From positions 1 through 64,000 of the forward strand of contig JAKQDD010000214.1 of the NCBI GenBank assembly GCA_029556615.1: DNA of 64,000 nucleotides, in the 5' to 3' direction. The notes beneath the pieces were generated by a model that saw nothing but the letters and a program-made list of their open reading frames with translations, was not told the origin of the DNA and did no database searches. Shown here in pieces: positions 7,954 to 16,912 of the stretch. The translations under genes and the position numbers were made by a program. The first letter of the stretch is position 1; each line of letters begins with the position of its first letter. The DNA comes from Verrucomicrobiota bacterium (GTDB taxonomy: Bacteria; Verrucomicrobiota; Verrucomicrobiia; Limisphaerales; J093).

Positions 7954-8943
7954 ATGCCGTTGGTCGAGATCAGCGAGTTACAGGTCGAGTTTGGCCGCGG
8001 TATCGAGGCGGTGCGGGTGGTGGACGGGGTCTCGCTGTCGATGGCGGCGGGCGAGACGCTGGGCCTGGTGGGGGAGAGCGGTTCGGGGAAGACGGTCACC
8101 GCGCTGAGCCTGGCGCGGCTGTTGCCGGTGCCGCCGGCCCGTTACGCGGGCGGCGCGATCCGGGTGGAGGGACGGGAGGTGCTATCGATGTCGCCGCGGG
8201 AGGTGCGCCGCATTCGGGGCGGGGTGGTGAGCTATGTGTTTCAGGAACCGGGGACGTCGCTCAACCCGGTGTTGCGGGTGGGGGATCAGATCCGGGAATC
8301 CCTGCGGCTGCATCATCCGGAGGCGGACACGGAGGCGGAAGTGATCCGGCTGCTGGCGCAGGTGGGGATCGCGGCGCCGGCGCACCGGGCGCGGGAGTAT
8401 CCGCACCAGATGTCGGGCGGCATGCAGCAGCGGGTGATGATCGCCATGGCGCTGGCGTCGCGTCCGCGGCTGCTGGTGGCGGATGAACCGACGACGGCGT
8501 TGGATGTGACGATTCAGGCGCAGATCATCGATTTGCTGCGCGATTTGAAGGGGCGGTTGGGTATGGCGATTCTGCTGATCACGCACAATCTGGGCCTGGT
8601 GGGGGACTTGGCGGACCGGGTGGCGGTGATGTACGCCGGGCAAGTGGTCGAGGAAGGGCCGGCCGCGGACCTGCTCCGTCGTCCGGGCCATCCGTACACC
8701 CGGGCGCTGATTCAGTCGGTGCCGGTTCTTGGAGAAACGAGGGCCCGGCTGCCGTCGATTCCGGGGACGGTTCCGCAGCCGGGGGCATTTCCGTCCGGGT
8801 GTCGCTTTCATCCGCGCTGTGCGATCGCGCGTCCGGAGTGCCGTGGGCGGGTTCCGGAGCTGGTGGCGGCGTGGCCGGGGCGGCGGGTGCGGTGTCCCTA
8901 CGCCGGCACGGGGGGCGGCGAGGTCTGTTCCGGGAGCGCATGA
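7954..8943 (+). CDS. dppD: Oligopeptide/dipeptide ABC transporter ATPase, DppD-like
   Basis: 329 aa. Walker A GESGSGKT (residues 40-47), signature MSGGMQQR, Walker B LLVADEPT and the H-loop in LLITHNLG are all intact. The C-terminal extension HPYTRALIQSVP ... CRFHPRCAIA is the Cys-containing tail of the oligopeptide/dipeptide subfamily. It should energise uptake of peptides (or nickel/sugars, in some members) as a heterodimer with the next gene. ATG at 7954 is chosen as it begins the conserved MPLVEISELQVEF; GTG codons lie just upstream. The stop overlaps the next ATG by 4 nt. No permease or binding-protein gene is adjacent, which is unusual. Confidence 0.9.
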   Translation: MPLVEISELQVEFGRGIEAVRVVDGVSLSMAAGETLGLVGESGSGKTVTALSLARLLPVPPARYAGGAIRVEGREVLSMSPREVRRIRGGVVSYVFQEPGTSLNPVLRVGDQIRESLRLHHPEADTEAEVIRLLAQVGIAAPAHRAREYPHQMSGGMQQRVMIAMALASRPRLLVADEPTTALDVTIQAQIIDLLRDLKGRLGMAILLITHNLGLVGDLADRVAVMYAGQVVEEGPAADLLRRPGHPYTRALIQSVPVLGETRARLPSIPGTVPQPGAFPSGCRFHPRCAIARPECRGRVPELVAAWPGRRVRCPYAGTGGGEVCSGSA

Positions 8944-9902
8944 ACCTGCTCGAAGTCGAGGATTTGACGGTGCATTTCCCGGTCCGATCGGGCTGGCTGG
9001 GGCGGGGGACGGAAGTGGTTCGGGCGGTTGACGGTGTCAGCTTCACGGTGGCGGCCGGGGAGACGGTGGGTCTGGTGGGGGAGAGCGGGTGTGGCAAGAG
9101 CACGTTGGGACGGGCGATACTACGATTGATCGAGCCGACGTCGGGGAGCATTTGTTTCGAGGGTGAAGACCTGGGGCGACTGGCAGGGGGCGAGCTGCGG
9201 CGTCGGCGTCGGCGGTTTCAAATGGTGTTTCAGGATCCTTACGGTTCGTTGGATCCGCGGCAGACGGTCGAGCAGATTGTGGGGGAGGCCCTGGACATTC
9301 ACGGGCTGGCGCGGGGGCGCGCGGCGCGGCGCGGCCGGATTGCCCGGCTGTTGCAGGACGTCGGGCTGGATCCGGCGCATGCGGGTCGGTACCCGCACGA
9401 ATTCAGCGGCGGCCAGCGCCAGCGGATTGGGATTGCGCGGGCGTTAGCGGTCGAGCCGCGGTTGATGGTGTGCGACGAGCCGGTGAGCGCTCTCGACATG
9501 TCGGTGCAGGCGCAGATCATCAACCTGCTACGGGACCTGCAACAGGAGCACGGGCTGGCGTATCTGTTCATTGCGCACGATCTGGCCGTGGTCGAGCACA
9601 TCAGCCAGCGGACGCTGGTGATGTACCTGGGGCGGGTGGTCGAGGAGGCGCCGTCGCGGGCCTTGTCGCAGAGTCCCCGGCATCCGTACACGCAGGCGTT
9701 GATCTCCGCGGTGCCGGTGGTTGATCCGGACACGAAGCGATCGCGCGTGGTTCTGCCCGGCGAAGTGCCGTCGCCGATCCATCCGCCGGCGGGGTGTCAA
9801 TTCCATCCGCGGTGTCTCAAGGCGGAGGGGCGGTGCCGGACCGAGCCTCCCCGGTTGCGGCCGATTGCGCCGGGTCATCACGTTGCCTGTCATCTGGCCT
9901 GA
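8940..9902 (+). CDS. dppF: Oligopeptide/dipeptide ABC transporter ATPase, DppF-like
   Basis: 320 aa. It begins MNLLEVEDLTVHFPVRSGWL, the usual DppF/OppF start with its insert before the first strand. Walker A is GESGCGKS (47-54), signature FSGGQRQR, Walker B LMVCDEPV, H-loop IAHDLAVVEHI, and the C-terminal CQFHPRCLKAEGRC tail is present. It forms the second ATPase of the transporter with the overlapping upstream gene (ATGA). The frame is open far upstream, but the overlap and homology set the start at 8940. Membrane components must be encoded elsewhere. Confidence 0.9.
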   Translation: MNLLEVEDLTVHFPVRSGWLGRGTEVVRAVDGVSFTVAAGETVGLVGESGCGKSTLGRAILRLIEPTSGSICFEGEDLGRLAGGELRRRRRRFQMVFQDPYGSLDPRQTVEQIVGEALDIHGLARGRAARRGRIARLLQDVGLDPAHAGRYPHEFSGGQRQRIGIARALAVEPRLMVCDEPVSALDMSVQAQIINLLRDLQQEHGLAYLFIAHDLAVVEHISQRTLVMYLGRVVEEAPSRALSQSPRHPYTQALISAVPVVDPDTKRSRVVLPGEVPSPIHPPAGCQFHPRCLKAEGRCRTEPPRLRPIAPGHHVACHLA

Positions 9903-10225
9903 CCCTTTCACCCTGTCGCCTGCGGAGTGAGTCCAGCGACCGGTTGGAAAGCGGCAGGGGGCAGCCGCACTCCAAGAACTGGCGTCCGCGCCGATCGCTC
10001 TTCGTGCTGCGGGACAGCGTGGTGAGCCGGCGGGCCTCCCCGGAGCCGACACTGCAGGCGCCGATCAAGTCCAAGACCCACCAGGAGCCGACGGCGCACA
10101 TTCGAGCCGCAGGCGTCAGGCGAGGATCCGGGCTGGCCGATGTCGCTTGAAATGCGGCGGGATCCGGGCATGCTCGGCGCACGAAGAGCAGCCAATGCCT
10201 ACACCCTGAATCGGTGGATTGACTG
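9903..10225. repeat. Intergenic stretch with dispersed repeat unit
   Basis: No gene seen. The part at about 10072-10182 repeats the unit at 5365-5456 (GACCCACCAGGA...CGAGCCGCAGGCGTCAGGCGA...GATCCGGGCATGCTCGGCGCAC), at a level of similarity that suggests an old dispersed element. The region separates the ABC ATPase pair from the metallophosphoesterase gene and should hold the latter's promoter. Confidence 0.5.
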
Positions 10226-13200
10226 ATGAGTGCCCGAGACAGCCGACACCCCTCAGCCCGGCCTTCTCCCCAACCCTTGGAACGGGAATCCGGTTCAGCA
10301 CTGGCCCTGAGGGGGGTGCTGGGTGCTGTTCTCCTCGTGTTGACGCCGGGACCGGCGGTGGGTGCCGTGTTGTTCCAGGACGACTTCAACCGGGGCATTC
10401 CCGGATGGACCGCCGTGCAGCCGGAAGGCGCCTACCAGTCGGGACCGTTGCGCTGGCAGTACGACATTGTCAGCTCCGGGTTCGTCGAGCAGAGCAACAT
10501 CTACACGGACAACGCGAGCTACTCGCCGACCGCCATCGCGCCGATGCTGATCAACGACACCGTGACGGGCAGCAGTTTTGTTTTCGGCGGTCAGTTGACC
10601 GCGGGGGACGACGATGGGTTTGGCCTGGTATTCGGGTTCACGGACGAGGACAACTTCTACCGGGTCACCTTCGCCCGACAAGCGCGTACCGCGGGCTTTC
10701 CGTGGACGGGTTGGAGTGTGGATCGGAAGGTGAACGGCGCGACCGAGACCCTGTTTGGCGGGGGCACGGCGGGGTATAGCCCCACGTTTGTGAACAGCGC
10801 CGGGGTACCCTTTCACGCGACGGTGGGCGTGGACACCTCGAATCGGCTGACGCTGACGGTGATCGACAGTCCCTCGGGCTCGCCGATGTATCCGCTGGTG
10901 GTGAACAAGCCGCTGCCGGGGCCGGCGGCTGGGCGGGTGGGGCTGTTCACGTGGGGGATGAGCGGCGGGTCGGGCCCGCTGGGATTTCGGATCGGCGGCC
11001 TGCAACTGCTTCCGTCGGGGCTGGCGGGGGATGCGAACGCGCTGGCGGGTTGGACGCCCGTGGTACCGCCGCGGGCCAATGGCAGCACGCTGCTGGGCAG
11101 CGGGAACCTGCAGCCGCTGTGGTCGCTGTGCGTGGGGGCGCAGGGCCCCTACGGCGTGCTGGTCGAGAACAGCGATTGCTACGGGGGCAACGACACAGCG
11201 GGCCAGGTGGACTTCACGGGGCCGACGCTGGTGGCCGGCGATGTCGCATGGAAGGACTATGTCGTGCATGCGCGGGTCCTGCCGCGCGATGACGACGCGC
11301 ACGGGATCCTGCTGCGGTATGCGAACCTGACGAATTTCTACCGTGTGGCGCTGCGGTCGCAGAGCTCGGCGATGGGTCCGCCTCGCGGGCTTTCGGTGCA
11401 GAAGTGCATCAATGGGGTGTACGGCGAAGTCTACCGGGAGAGCGCGGTCCGATACGATCCAGTGGCGGGGGTGCCCTACGACCTGGTGGTTGCGATTCGC
11501 GACCAGACACTCGATGTGCACGTGGTGGCCGATCCGGACGGCGTGGCCGCATCTTTTGCCCATGGCCCGATGACGGTGACGGGGCCGGCAGTCGAGGCGG
11601 GGAAGGTCGGGCTGTTCAGCTGGGCGATGGCGATGACGGAATTCGACGCGGTGAGCGTCCAGGATGGCGCGCCGCTGTATGTGTCATCGCCGTGCGGCAG
11701 TCCGGATCCGCCCCGGGGACTCAACGCCTATGCCGCGGGCGCCACGGTCACCGCCACCGCGGGGGAAGCGGTTTTGGACGGCGGCACACGGCGGTCCCCC
11801 CGCGGCTGGACCGGTTGGGGCTCGGTGCCCGCGAGCGGCGCTGGCGCGGCGGTGACGTTCCCGGTGGATGCCGTGTCGGGGATCCACTGGCAGTGGCGGA
11901 CGGAACACCAGCTCACCGTGACGAGCGCGGTCGGCGGCAGCGTCGTCGTCCCTCCGGGCGAGTGGTTCGAGGCGGGCACGCGGGTCACGGTGACGGCCGT
12001 CCCGGAGCCGGGCTACGCTTTCGCCGGGTGGCGCGGCGACTTGATTGCCTCGAGCCCGGCTCTGGCTCTGACGATGGACCGGCCGTACGGGTTGACGGCG
12101 ACCTTCAGTCGCGACAGCGACGCGGACGGGTTGAGGGACGAGTGGGAGCTGGGGTGGTTTGGCGATCTCGCCGCGCTGCCGGACGGCGATCCGGACGGCG
12201 ACGGTCGGGTCAATGCGGAGGAGCAGCGCCACGGGAGTCACCCGCGTGTGCCGGACGTGTTTCGGATCGAGCACTTCGCAGTGCGGGGGGGTCTGGGGGT
12301 GCTGACGGTCTCGAACAACGCCGGCACGCGGTACAGCGTGCAGCGGGCCGCCGACCCGGGCGGACCCTGGAGCACTGTTCACGCGGCCCAATCGGCGGCC
12401 ACGGTCACGTCGGTGCTCAGCAGCCCGCGCGCGGTGTATCGTCTGTCGCAGCCCGCGCTGTCGAGCGAGGTGCTGCCGTTCGTTCCGGGGTCGTGGACGC
12501 TGGCGGTGCTGCCCGACACCCAGGTTTATGCGATGTCGTATCCCGACTTGTTCCAGGATCAGACGCGGTGGATTGCGGAGAACCGCGAGCGCCACAACAT
12601 CCAGTACGTGTTGCACCTCGGGGATGTGACGAACAACAACCTCACGAACCAGTGGGCGGTGGCCCAAGCCGCCTTTGCGTTGCTCGACGGCAGGGTGCCT
12701 TACGCGATCGCCCCAGGGAACCACGATTACGGCGCGAATGGCGGCACGGGGGACCGGACGACATGGCTCAACGACTTCTTCCCGGTGACGAAGTACGCGG
12801 CGTGGCCGACGTTCGGGGGCGTGAAGGAGGCGGGCCGGCTCGACAACAGCTACCATCTCTTCTCGGCGGGGGGTGTGGACTGGCTGGTGCTGGCGCTCGA
12901 GTTCGGGCCGCGCGATTCGGTGGTGGCCTGGGCGAATGAGATCGTCGCGCGATATCCATCGCGGCGGGTCATCCTCATTACCCATGCCTTTGTCTACAAC
13001 GACGACACCCGCTATGATTGGGCGACCAAGGGGACGGCCCAGAGCTGGAATCCGCACGCCTACGCGACGGCGTCGGACCCGGACGGCACGAACGACGGGG
13101 AGGAGTTGTGGCGGAAGCTGGTGACGGTGCACCCGAACTTCACGATGGTGATCAGCGGGCACGTGCTCAACGACGGGTTGGGCCGGCTCTCGACGCGGAA

Positions 13201-13399
13201 TGATGCGGGGCACATGGTGCATCAGATGCTGGTGAACTACCAGATGCAGACAATGGGCGGCGAGGCGGTGCTGCGACTGATCGAGTTCCTGCCGGATGGG
13301 AGGACGGTGCAGGTGAAGGCGTACTCGCCCTACAACGGCAGCTATAAGACCGATCCGCAGAACCAGTTCATCCTGACCCTGGACCCGCCGTTGCGGTGA
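10226..13399 (+). CDS. Large secreted multidomain metallophosphoesterase
   Basis: 1057 aa. A charged N-terminus and hydrophobic stretch (LGAVLLVLTPGPAVGA) form a signal peptide. Residues about 48-270 and 290-490 are two concanavalin-like/DUF1080-like lectin folds (FQDDFNRGIPGW, DDGFGLVFGFTDEDNFYRV; DDDAHGILLRYANLTNFYRV). About 562-630 is a divergent InlB-type bacterial repeat (YAFAGWRGD). About 631-672 is a thrombospondin-3-like calcium segment (DSDADGLRDEW, DPDGDGRVNAEE). About 757-1050 is a calcineurin-type phosphoesterase with LPDTQVY, LHLGDVTNNN, APGNHDYG, ITHAFVYND and SGHVLNDG supplying the metal ligands. It probably hydrolyses an extracellular phosphoester while bound to a glycan or surface; the substrate is unknown. 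Confidence 0.85.
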   Translation: MSARDSRHPSARPSPQPLERESGSALALRGVLGAVLLVLTPGPAVGAVLFQDDFNRGIPGWTAVQPEGAYQSGPLRWQYDIVSSGFVEQSNIYTDNASYSPTAIAPMLINDTVTGSSFVFGGQLTAGDDDGFGLVFGFTDEDNFYRVTFARQARTAGFPWTGWSVDRKVNGATETLFGGGTAGYSPTFVNSAGVPFHATVGVDTSNRLTLTVIDSPSGSPMYPLVVNKPLPGPAAGRVGLFTWGMSGGSGPLGFRIGGLQLLPSGLAGDANALAGWTPVVPPRANGSTLLGSGNLQPLWSLCVGAQGPYGVLVENSDCYGGNDTAGQVDFTGPTLVAGDVAWKDYVVHARVLPRDDDAHGILLRYANLTNFYRVALRSQSSAMGPPRGLSVQKCINGVYGEVYRESAVRYDPVAGVPYDLVVAIRDQTLDVHVVADPDGVAASFAHGPMTVTGPAVEAGKVGLFSWAMAMTEFDAVSVQDGAPLYVSSPCGSPDPPRGLNAYAAGATVTATAGEAVLDGGTRRSPRGWTGWGSVPASGAGAAVTFPVDAVSGIHWQWRTEHQLTVTSAVGGSVVVPPGEWFEAGTRVTVTAVPEPGYAFAGWRGDLIASSPALALTMDRPYGLTATFSRDSDADGLRDEWELGWFGDLAALPDGDPDGDGRVNAEEQRHGSHPRVPDVFRIEHFAVRGGLGVLTVSNNAGTRYSVQRAADPGGPWSTVHAAQSAATVTSVLSSPRAVYRLSQPALSSEVLPFVPGSWTLAVLPDTQVYAMSYPDLFQDQTRWIAENRERHNIQYVLHLGDVTNNNLTNQWAVAQAAFALLDGRVPYAIAPGNHDYGANGGTGDRTTWLNDFFPVTKYAAWPTFGGVKEAGRLDNSYHLFSAGGVDWLVLALEFGPRDSVVAWANEIVARYPSRRVILITHAFVYNDDTRYDWATKGTAQSWNPHAYATASDPDGTNDGEELWRKLVTVHPNFTMVISGHVLNDGLGRLSTRNDAGHMVHQMLVNYQMQTMGGEAVLRLIEFLPDGRTVQVKAYSPYNGSYKTDPQNQFILTLDPPLR

Positions 13400-13430
13400 G
13401 GAGCGGTGGCGCCGACGCCGGCTCGCGGTG

Positions 13431-13580
13431 TCAGCGGGGCCGCCCGGGGAGGGGGTTCCAGACCCGGCGGAAGCCGAGGCTCTCGTAGTCCTTGACATTC
13501 ACCGTGGCGAACTCGGTCACGCCTTGCGCGGTCAGAGTCAGGGTACAGCGGGCGTCGTAGATGCGACGAAAGGCGAGCAT
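13431..13580 (-). pseudogene. Stump of VapC-type PIN toxin
   Basis: A 49-codon frame MLAFRRIYDARCTLTLTAQG ... FATVNVKDYESLGFRRVWNPL matches only the C-terminal third of VapC-type PIN toxins (the conserved ending VTEFATxNxKDF...GFxRVWNP). The N-terminal strand with the first catalytic Asp and the central helices are missing, so it cannot form the metal site. It lies 6 nt after the VapB-like antitoxin stop, exactly where the toxin should start. That arrangement suggests an internal deletion of a former vapBC operon. Confidence 0.7.
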
Positions 13581-13586
13581 GGGGGG

Positions 13587-13856
13587 TCACCCTTGGCCGA
13601 GTCGGGCGATGGAGGTTTCCGTGGCGGTTCGTTGCGCCTCTTCTTTGAGGGCGGCGTCGGTTAGACCCTTCCAGCCCAGGCGGCGGGGCGCAGGCGGTTG
13701 CCACGCGCCGCCGGCACCGGGCAGCGGGGCGTAGACGCTCAGGATGTACTCGAGCCCGCGCCGCGCGAGCTCGGCCAGGGAGATCTCCCGGCTCCGGCAC
13801 AGCTCCCGGGCGCGCTCGTAGACGTCCTTAGGCAATTGAATCTGCGTGCGGACCAT
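13587..13856 (-). CDS. VapB-like ribbon-helix-helix antitoxin
   Basis: 89 aa. MVRTQIQLPKDVYERARELC followed by REISLAELARRGLEYIL is a ribbon-helix-helix DNA-binding domain, with a C-terminal tail (PRRLGWKGLTDAALKEEAQR) of the kind that binds the toxin. ATG at 13856 is preferred to an in-frame GTG at 13862. The upstream DNA is AT-rich, with the half sites ACAT-A-ATGT near 13880-13888, plausible operator material. Its toxin partner is reduced to the fragment at 13431-13580, so this is an orphan antitoxin and may retain only a DNA-binding role. Confidence 0.75.
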   Translation of the reverse strand: MVRTQIQLPKDVYERARELCRSREISLAELARRGLEYILSVYAPLPGAGGAWQPPAPRRLGWKGLTDAALKEEAQRTATETSIARLGQG

Positions 13857-13886
13857 GACCACATAATCACATCATACAACATAATG

Positions 13887-15545
13887 TTAATTCTGCGGTA
13901 TTAGTCCATACCGCCGCATCATGTTGACGTCCAACGCCGGGCGGTTGGTGGCGGGCGCGTTGGTTCCCGGAATTACGGAAGGTGCAGGCGCCGCGATCCC
14001 GGCGTTGCCGGGGATCGCTGTCGGGTCGTGCCCCCAATGATCCAGGGCGTACTCCCAGGCAACGCAGCCGGCGACGGTCGCCACCGCACACAGCCCCACG
14101 CGAGTCACGTGGATCGCGACGCGGCGGAAGCGCTGTTCGACTGTCCGGTAGTTCGCCAGACCGTGTAACGCGAGGACGAGCCCCAGGAACACGCTCGCGA
14201 CCGCGGCCGCGTGCGGACCTGGTGGGAAGGCAGCCTTTGCCCGCATCCAGTTGGGCAGGGAGAGGCCCACGACCAGGCAGACGAGGATCGAGACGAGGAG
14301 CGCGTGGACGGTGGTCCGGCTCACCGACGACACGTACGCGCCGATGCAGCTCAGCACGAGCGTCATGGGGATCATCACCTGGAACCACCGCGAGGGCAGT
14401 TCGAGCAGGCCCTGGCGTACGTCCTCGAGCGGAGTCAGCGCCCGCAGGACGATCGGCAGAACGACGCCGAGCGCCAGGGCCAGCATGAGGACCGCGCCCA
14501 GTTTGCCGACCCACTGCCGGGCCGCCGACACCGGCAGGCTCAATTGCCATTCGAGCGTGCCGTATTGGCGCTCCTCCGCACACGACAGCGCCCCGGCCAA
14601 CAGGGCGATGAAGCCCGCGTAGATCGGTGCGACATTCGACAGCAGCTCGAGGTCGAGGCTCGGCCGGAGCAGCTTGGCAATGGCCAGCAGGCCCCACATT
14701 CCGGCGAACAGGCCCGCGACCCAGAAGCTGATGTGCTGCAGTCGCAGCTCCTTCCCGATTGCGCATCGCTCCCAGCGGCCGGGAGTCGCAGGGCTCCCGG
14801 TGACCGCAGTCCGGGGGTACCACCGCGTCGGCAGAACCAGCCCTTGAGCGCTCTCCTCGAGGGCCTCCAACCGGAGGAACCTGCGATGGGCCAGGCACGC
14901 TCCTGCCGGCCAATGGCTGATCAGGAGCCCGACGTAGAGCCCGACCCCGATGCTCGTCGCGGCAGACGGCGTCACGAGGGCTCCGAGGGCCTCGAGGATT
15001 GCGGAGGTGCATAGGCCCGCCAGCGCGAAGAGCATCGGCAGCGCGCCGGTGAACACGGTTCCCGCCAGAGCCGACCGGGTTGCCAAGGTGAGCCACGGCG
15101 CCACGCACAGTCCGCTGAGGACCGATGCCGCAGGGATCGCCACCACGATCAAGGGGTCCCATCCGTTATGGTCGGGTGCGGTCAGCAAGGCGAGCCCGGC
15201 CGGCCAGGTACTGGTCAACAGAGCGAGGGCAGCCACTCCCAGCTTGCGGCGCCAGAGCTGGTTGCGGGTGGTCGGCTGGGTCAGGAGCATTCCCAGCGTG
15301 CGATGGGTGAACTCGTGTCCTATGACGCTGGCTCCCAGCGCGGCGTTGGTGATGAACAGCGCCACCGACGCCAGGTTGGCGACGTCGCGGTCCGGCGCGA
15401 TGCCGACGATGCTGGCCAGGACCAGGCTGAGCAGCCAGAATGGCGCGATGGCGTGCCATTCCTTACCGATCGCGATCGGCAGTAGGGGGGTTCGCAACCA
15501 GGCCGGCAGCAAGCCAGTCAAGGGCATCCGGGGGTCTCGGTTCAT
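13887..15545 (-). CDS. ABC-2-type transporter permease
   Basis: 552 aa with roughly twelve hydrophobic segments in two halves (for example WLLSLVLASIVGI, ALAGTVFTGALPMLFALAGL, PIYAGFIALLAGALS, AVLMLALALGVVLPIVLRAL, HALLVSILVCLVVGLSL). An EFTHRTLGMLLTQPTTRNQLW segment and its second-half counterpart ERQYGTLEWQLSLPVS are typical of ABC-2 permeases. It is coupled by ATGA overlap to the ATPase gene upstream. Together with the GntR regulator it forms a YtrA-YtrB-YtrC-like operon, a group that responds to cell-envelope antibiotics in Firmicutes; the substrate is unknown here. The soluble C-terminal tail is Pro/Ala-rich. Confidence 0.85.
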   Translation of the reverse strand: MNRDPRMPLTGLLPAWLRTPLLPIAIGKEWHAIAPFWLLSLVLASIVGIAPDRDVANLASVALFITNAALGASVIGHEFTHRTLGMLLTQPTTRNQLWRRKLGVAALALLTSTWPAGLALLTAPDHNGWDPLIVVAIPAASVLSGLCVAPWLTLATRSALAGTVFTGALPMLFALAGLCTSAILEALGALVTPSAATSIGVGLYVGLLISHWPAGACLAHRRFLRLEALEESAQGLVLPTRWYPRTAVTGSPATPGRWERCAIGKELRLQHISFWVAGLFAGMWGLLAIAKLLRPSLDLELLSNVAPIYAGFIALLAGALSCAEERQYGTLEWQLSLPVSAARQWVGKLGAVLMLALALGVVLPIVLRALTPLEDVRQGLLELPSRWFQVMIPMTLVLSCIGAYVSSVSRTTVHALLVSILVCLVVGLSLPNWMRAKAAFPPGPHAAAVASVFLGLVLALHGLANYRTVEQRFRRVAIHVTRVGLCAVATVAGCVAWEYALDHWGHDPTAIPGNAGIAAPAPSVIPGTNAPATNRPALDVNMMRRYGLIPQN

Positions 15546-16468
15546 CCTCGATCCTCCACCGGGGGCGTCAGTGTTCCGGTTTGCAGCGCGGTGACGAAGA
15601 TCTCTTCGAGGGACAGCGACTCGACCTCGAGGGACTCGGGTCGCAGGGCCTTGAGGGTCTCCAACACGCGCGCCGAGTTGCCATCGGCCACGAGCTCGAT
15701 CTCCCGCGGCGCGCGTCGCAGCACGGCCACGCCCGCCAGATCGAGCGCCGGCGGCTCCTGGGCGAACCGGGCGCGGATTCTCCGGTAGCGATCCCGGGCG
15801 GCATCGGCCTCGAGGGTCATCACTTCCCGGCCACGGTCGATGATGGTGAATTCGTCGATCAGGCCCTCGAACTCGCTGATCAAGTGGGTCGAGACGAAGA
15901 TCGTGCGTCGTCCCGGGTCGCCCTCCTGGAACGCGCCGATCACCGTCTCGATGAATGCCCGGCGCACAATGGGGTCGAGCCCCGACGTCGGCTCGTCCAG
16001 CACGAGCAGTTCCGGCTCGGGACAGATCGCGGTGACCAGGGCCAGCTGCGTCTTCTGGCCCTTGGACAGGTGACGGGTGAGGTGGCTGGGATCGAGCTCA
16101 AACCGCGCGAGCAGATCGCGCTCCTTCGCCCCGTTCCATCGCGCGCGGAACGACGCCACGTAATCGAGCGTCTCCCGCACGGTCATCCAGGGATAGAACG
16201 CGACGGAGTCGGGCACGTAGGCGAGTCGGGATTTGACGGCGACTTCCTGGCGCGCCGGATCCAGCCCGAAAAGGCTCACCGTGCCGGCCGTGGGCCGCAG
16301 GAGATTGAGGAGACACTTGATCGTCGTCGTCTTGCCGGCGCCATTGCGTCCGAAGAAGCCGAAGCAACGCCCCGGTTCGACCCGCAGACTCAGGCCGTCG
16401 ACCGCATCGGTCCGGCCGTATCGTCGCACGAGTTGTTCAATCTGGAGGACAGGCGGTTGAGGGGTCAT
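15542..16468 (-). CDS. ABC transporter ATP-binding protein (YtrB-like)
   Basis: 308 aa. Walker A GRNGAGKT (40-47), signature LSKGQKTQ, Walker B LLVLDEPT, D-loop SGLDP and H-loop FVSTHLI are intact. The AYVPDSVAFYPWMTVRETLDYV segment is typical of ABC-2 drug/export ATPases, and residues 230-308 form the usual C-terminal domain. It overlaps both neighbours by 4 nt (GntR stop and permease ATG), so the three genes form one coupled operon read leftwards. Confidence 0.92.
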   Translation of the reverse strand: MTPQPPVLQIEQLVRRYGRTDAVDGLSLRVEPGRCFGFFGRNGAGKTTTIKCLLNLLRPTAGTVSLFGLDPARQEVAVKSRLAYVPDSVAFYPWMTVRETLDYVASFRARWNGAKERDLLARFELDPSHLTRHLSKGQKTQLALVTAICPEPELLVLDEPTSGLDPIVRRAFIETVIGAFQEGDPGRRTIFVSTHLISEFEGLIDEFTIIDRGREVMTLEADAARDRYRRIRARFAQEPPALDLAGVAVLRRAPREIELVADGNSARVLETLKALRPESLEVESLSLEEIFVTALQTGTLTPPVEDRG

Positions 16469-16887
16469 AGGTCACAGCTCGGCTTCTTTTTCTCCGACTC
16501 GATCCGCTTCTGCTCGAACACATCAAAGCGATCTTCCGCCAACTGCAGGAACTCCCGTTTGGCGACCTGCAAGTGGTGCGCCTGGACCACCGCGGCATCG
16601 ACGGCCTCGGCCAGCAGCCCGCGCCGGATTTCCTTTCGGTACGGGGAGCAGTTCTCCTTCAGGAAGCAGCCTTTGCCGGCGAGGGTTTCAATCACCCCCT
16701 GGCTTTCGAGTTCAGCGTAGGCCTTGGCGATGGTGTTGCGATTCACCCGGAGCTGTTCGGCCAGCGGGCGGATGGAGGGCAAGGGTTCGCCCACGTGGAG
16801 CGCCCCGGAGGCGGCCGCCAGCTTGATCTGGTCGACCACCTGGAGGTAGACCGGAACACCGGACTTGAAATTGAGTTGAATCAACAT
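16465..16887 (-). CDS. GntR-family (YtrA subgroup) repressor
   Basis: 140 aa. The N-terminal GntR winged helix shows GVPVYLQVVDQIKLAAASGA, LPSIRPLAEQLRVNRNTIAK and AYAELESQGVIETLAGKGCF. The short C-terminal helix region, rather than a large ligand domain, places it in the YtrA subfamily, which controls ABC exporters encoded in the same operon. A perfect 8-4-8 inverted repeat lies 26 nt ahead of the start, consistent with autoregulation of the whole operon. The stop overlaps the ATPase start. Confidence 0.88.
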   Translation of the reverse strand: MLIQLNFKSGVPVYLQVVDQIKLAAASGALHVGEPLPSIRPLAEQLRVNRNTIAKAYAELESQGVIETLAGKGCFLKENCSPYRKEIRRGLLAEAVDAAVVQAHHLQVAKREFLQLAEDRFDVFEQKRIESEKKKPSCDL

Positions 16888-16912
16888 GACCCGTGCGATG
16901 GCGGCTCTTAAC

